Below, piece after piece: positions 4,939 to 5,859 of a DNA stretch of 5,859 nt. Origin of the DNA: Candidatus Aenigmatarchaeota archaeon (GTDB taxonomy: Archaea; Aenigmatarchaeota; Aenigmatarchaeia; JACPZZ01); assembly GCA_016202795.1 (NCBI GenBank), contig JACQNY010000071.1, positions 1-5,859 of the forward strand. The letters are read 5' to 3'. The position numbers and the translations under genes are program-made. Positions within the stretch are counted from its first letter, which is position 1; each line of letters opens with the position of its first letter. The notes beneath the pieces were generated by a model. That model saw only the letters and a program-made list of their open reading frames with translations. It searched no databases and was not told the origin of the DNA.

Positions 4939-5850
4939 ATGAAAACATTACTCACAGGAGGAGCAGGATTTATCGGAAGCAACATGGCGCAGGAATTGTT
5001 ATCCATAGGCCGTACGGTTACGATACTTGATAATTTTTTCACCGGAAACCGCAACAACATACCACCCGGTTGTGAAGTAATTCACAAAGCCTGCGAAGAT
5101 TTTACAACAAAAGAAAAATTCGATGAGATTTACCATTTGGGAGTTTATTCGTCATCGCCGCAATACAAGCGTAATCCGAAATTGTGCGGCGCCGCGATTA
5201 ACGGCATGGTTTCCATGCTCGAAATCGCGCGGCAATCGAACTGTCCTGTGGTTTTTGCGTCATCGTCGTCTTTGTATAGCGAGCTCGAGCCTCCGCACAA
5301 AGAGGATATGATAATCAAAGTGACTGATTATTATACGGAAGCACGTTTAGCGATGGAGCGGCTGGCCGAACTTTATAACAGGCTGTACGGCGTTCGATCG
5401 GCGGCGATGAGATTTTTCAGCGTTTACGGGCCGAACGAAAGAGCGAAAGGCGAATTCGCAAACATACTCACGCAATTTTTATGGGCGATGCAAAAAAACG
5501 AAAGACCGGTAATATTCGGCGACGGAAAGCAGACGCGCGACTTCACGCACGTTAAAGACACAATGCGCGGCTGCATGACCGCGATGAACGCGATGAGGGA
5601 AAACAAATTCCAGCGCGAAGTTTTCAACCTCGGGACAGGCGTCGAGACGTCGTTTAACGAGATTGTGGACGCCTTGAATAACGCACTAGGCACGAGCGTA
5701 CAGGCCGAGCACATAGAAAATTCTGTCAGGAATTACGTCGCAAGAACAAGAGCGGACACAAGAAAAGCGGAAAACATCCTCGGATTCAAGGCCAGTATCA
5801 CATTGGCGGACGGGATTAAAAGGCTGATAAAGGATTATCCGGTTGAGTGA
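4939..5850 (+). CDS. NAD-dependent nucleotide-sugar epimerase/dehydratase (extended SDR family)
   Basis: This 303-residue cytoplasmic enzyme belongs to the family that epimerises or dehydrates nucleotide-linked sugars using bound NAD. The Rossmann fold starts at once: TGGAGFIG (6-13) gives GxxGxxG, and Asp31 in LDN should bind the adenosine ribose. The serine run ASSSSLY (107-113) supplies the catalytic Ser/Thr. The YxxxK motif reads Tyr132-TEA-Arg136, so the lysine is replaced. Sugar-binding motifs follow: RFFSVYGPNE (158-167), GDGKQTRDFTHVKD (194-207) and NLGTG (230-234). Length and order are those of GalE/WbpP-like epimerases, and the C-terminus is intact. ATG 4939 has AGGCGG six nt upstream and starts 10 bp after the nucleotidyltransferase stop, so the two are one transcription unit. 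Substrate cannot be read; UDP-glucose or UDP-GlcNAc 4-epimerisation is typical, and a dehydratase is possible. A role in surface polysaccharide or glycoprotein synthesis is inferred from context. Confidence 0.9.
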   Translation: MKTLLTGGAGFIGSNMAQELLSIGRTVTILDNFFTGNRNNIPPGCEVIHKACEDFTTKEKFDEIYHLGVYSSSPQYKRNPKLCGAAINGMVSMLEIARQSNCPVVFASSSSLYSELEPPHKEDMIIKVTDYYTEARLAMERLAELYNRLYGVRSAAMRFFSVYGPNERAKGEFANILTQFLWAMQKNERPVIFGDGKQTRDFTHVKDTMRGCMTAMNAMRENKFQREVFNLGTGVETSFNEIVDALNNALGTSVQAEHIENSVRNYVARTRADTRKAENILGFKASITLADGIKRLIKDYPVE

Positions 5851-5859
5851 ATATAAGCC

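Noticed and set aside
1..5859. CRISPR arrays, tRNA or rRNA genes, insertion sequences and riboswitches (including a cobalamin riboswitch ahead of nrdJ).
   Set aside because: No regularly spaced repeats, clover-leaf or conserved B12-box pattern, transposase or terminal repeats could be seen; the nrdJ leader is too short for a cobalamin riboswitch.

Overview
The window holds five complete genes and one gene cut by the left edge, arranged as two divergent blocks. Gene content alone does not fix the organism. The intergenic regions do carry archaeal-type promoter elements: AT-rich TATA boxes with a purine/A-rich BRE-like hexamer (RNWAAW) directly upstream, for example GCAAAA next to TTATATAA ahead of nrdR. 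Shine-Dalgarno sequences are mostly weak. I therefore favour an archaeon, possibly a small-genome (DPANN-like) lineage, at about 70 percent. NrdR is mainly bacterial and known from only some archaea, so a bacterium is not excluded. TGA, TAA and TAG all act as stops, so the genetic code looks standard.

Leftward block (minus strand, read from about 4000 down to 1). First comes an iron/manganese-type superoxide dismutase (3332-3952). Next is the ribonucleotide reductase repressor nrdR (2720-3166), then an adenosylcobalamin-dependent class II ribonucleotide reductase, nrdJ (132-2627). Ten bases after nrdJ is the start of a small cysteine-rich, zinc-ribbon-like protein (1-121, running off the window). 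NrdR and NrdJ form a regulator-target pair: each carries an ATP-cone, so both can sense the ATP/dATP balance. The region ahead of nrdR has a good NrdR-box palindrome plus a half-site 33 bp away. The nrdR-nrdJ gap has a different pair of related palindromes 34 bp apart.

Rightward block (plus strand, 4083-5850). A sugar-phosphate nucleotidyltransferase with a ribbon-helix-helix DNA-binding domain fused to its N-terminus is followed after 10 bp by an NAD-dependent sugar epimerase/dehydratase. Together they look like part of a pathway making an activated sugar for surface polysaccharide or glycoprotein. A perfect 17-bp palindrome sits at the predicted transcription start of this block, where the enzyme's own DNA-binding domain could bind.

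The most interesting points are the enzyme-regulator fusion with its candidate operator, the two different paired-operator designs in the nrdR/nrdJ region, the small cysteine-rich gene after nrdJ, and an epimerase whose catalytic YxxxK lysine is arginine.
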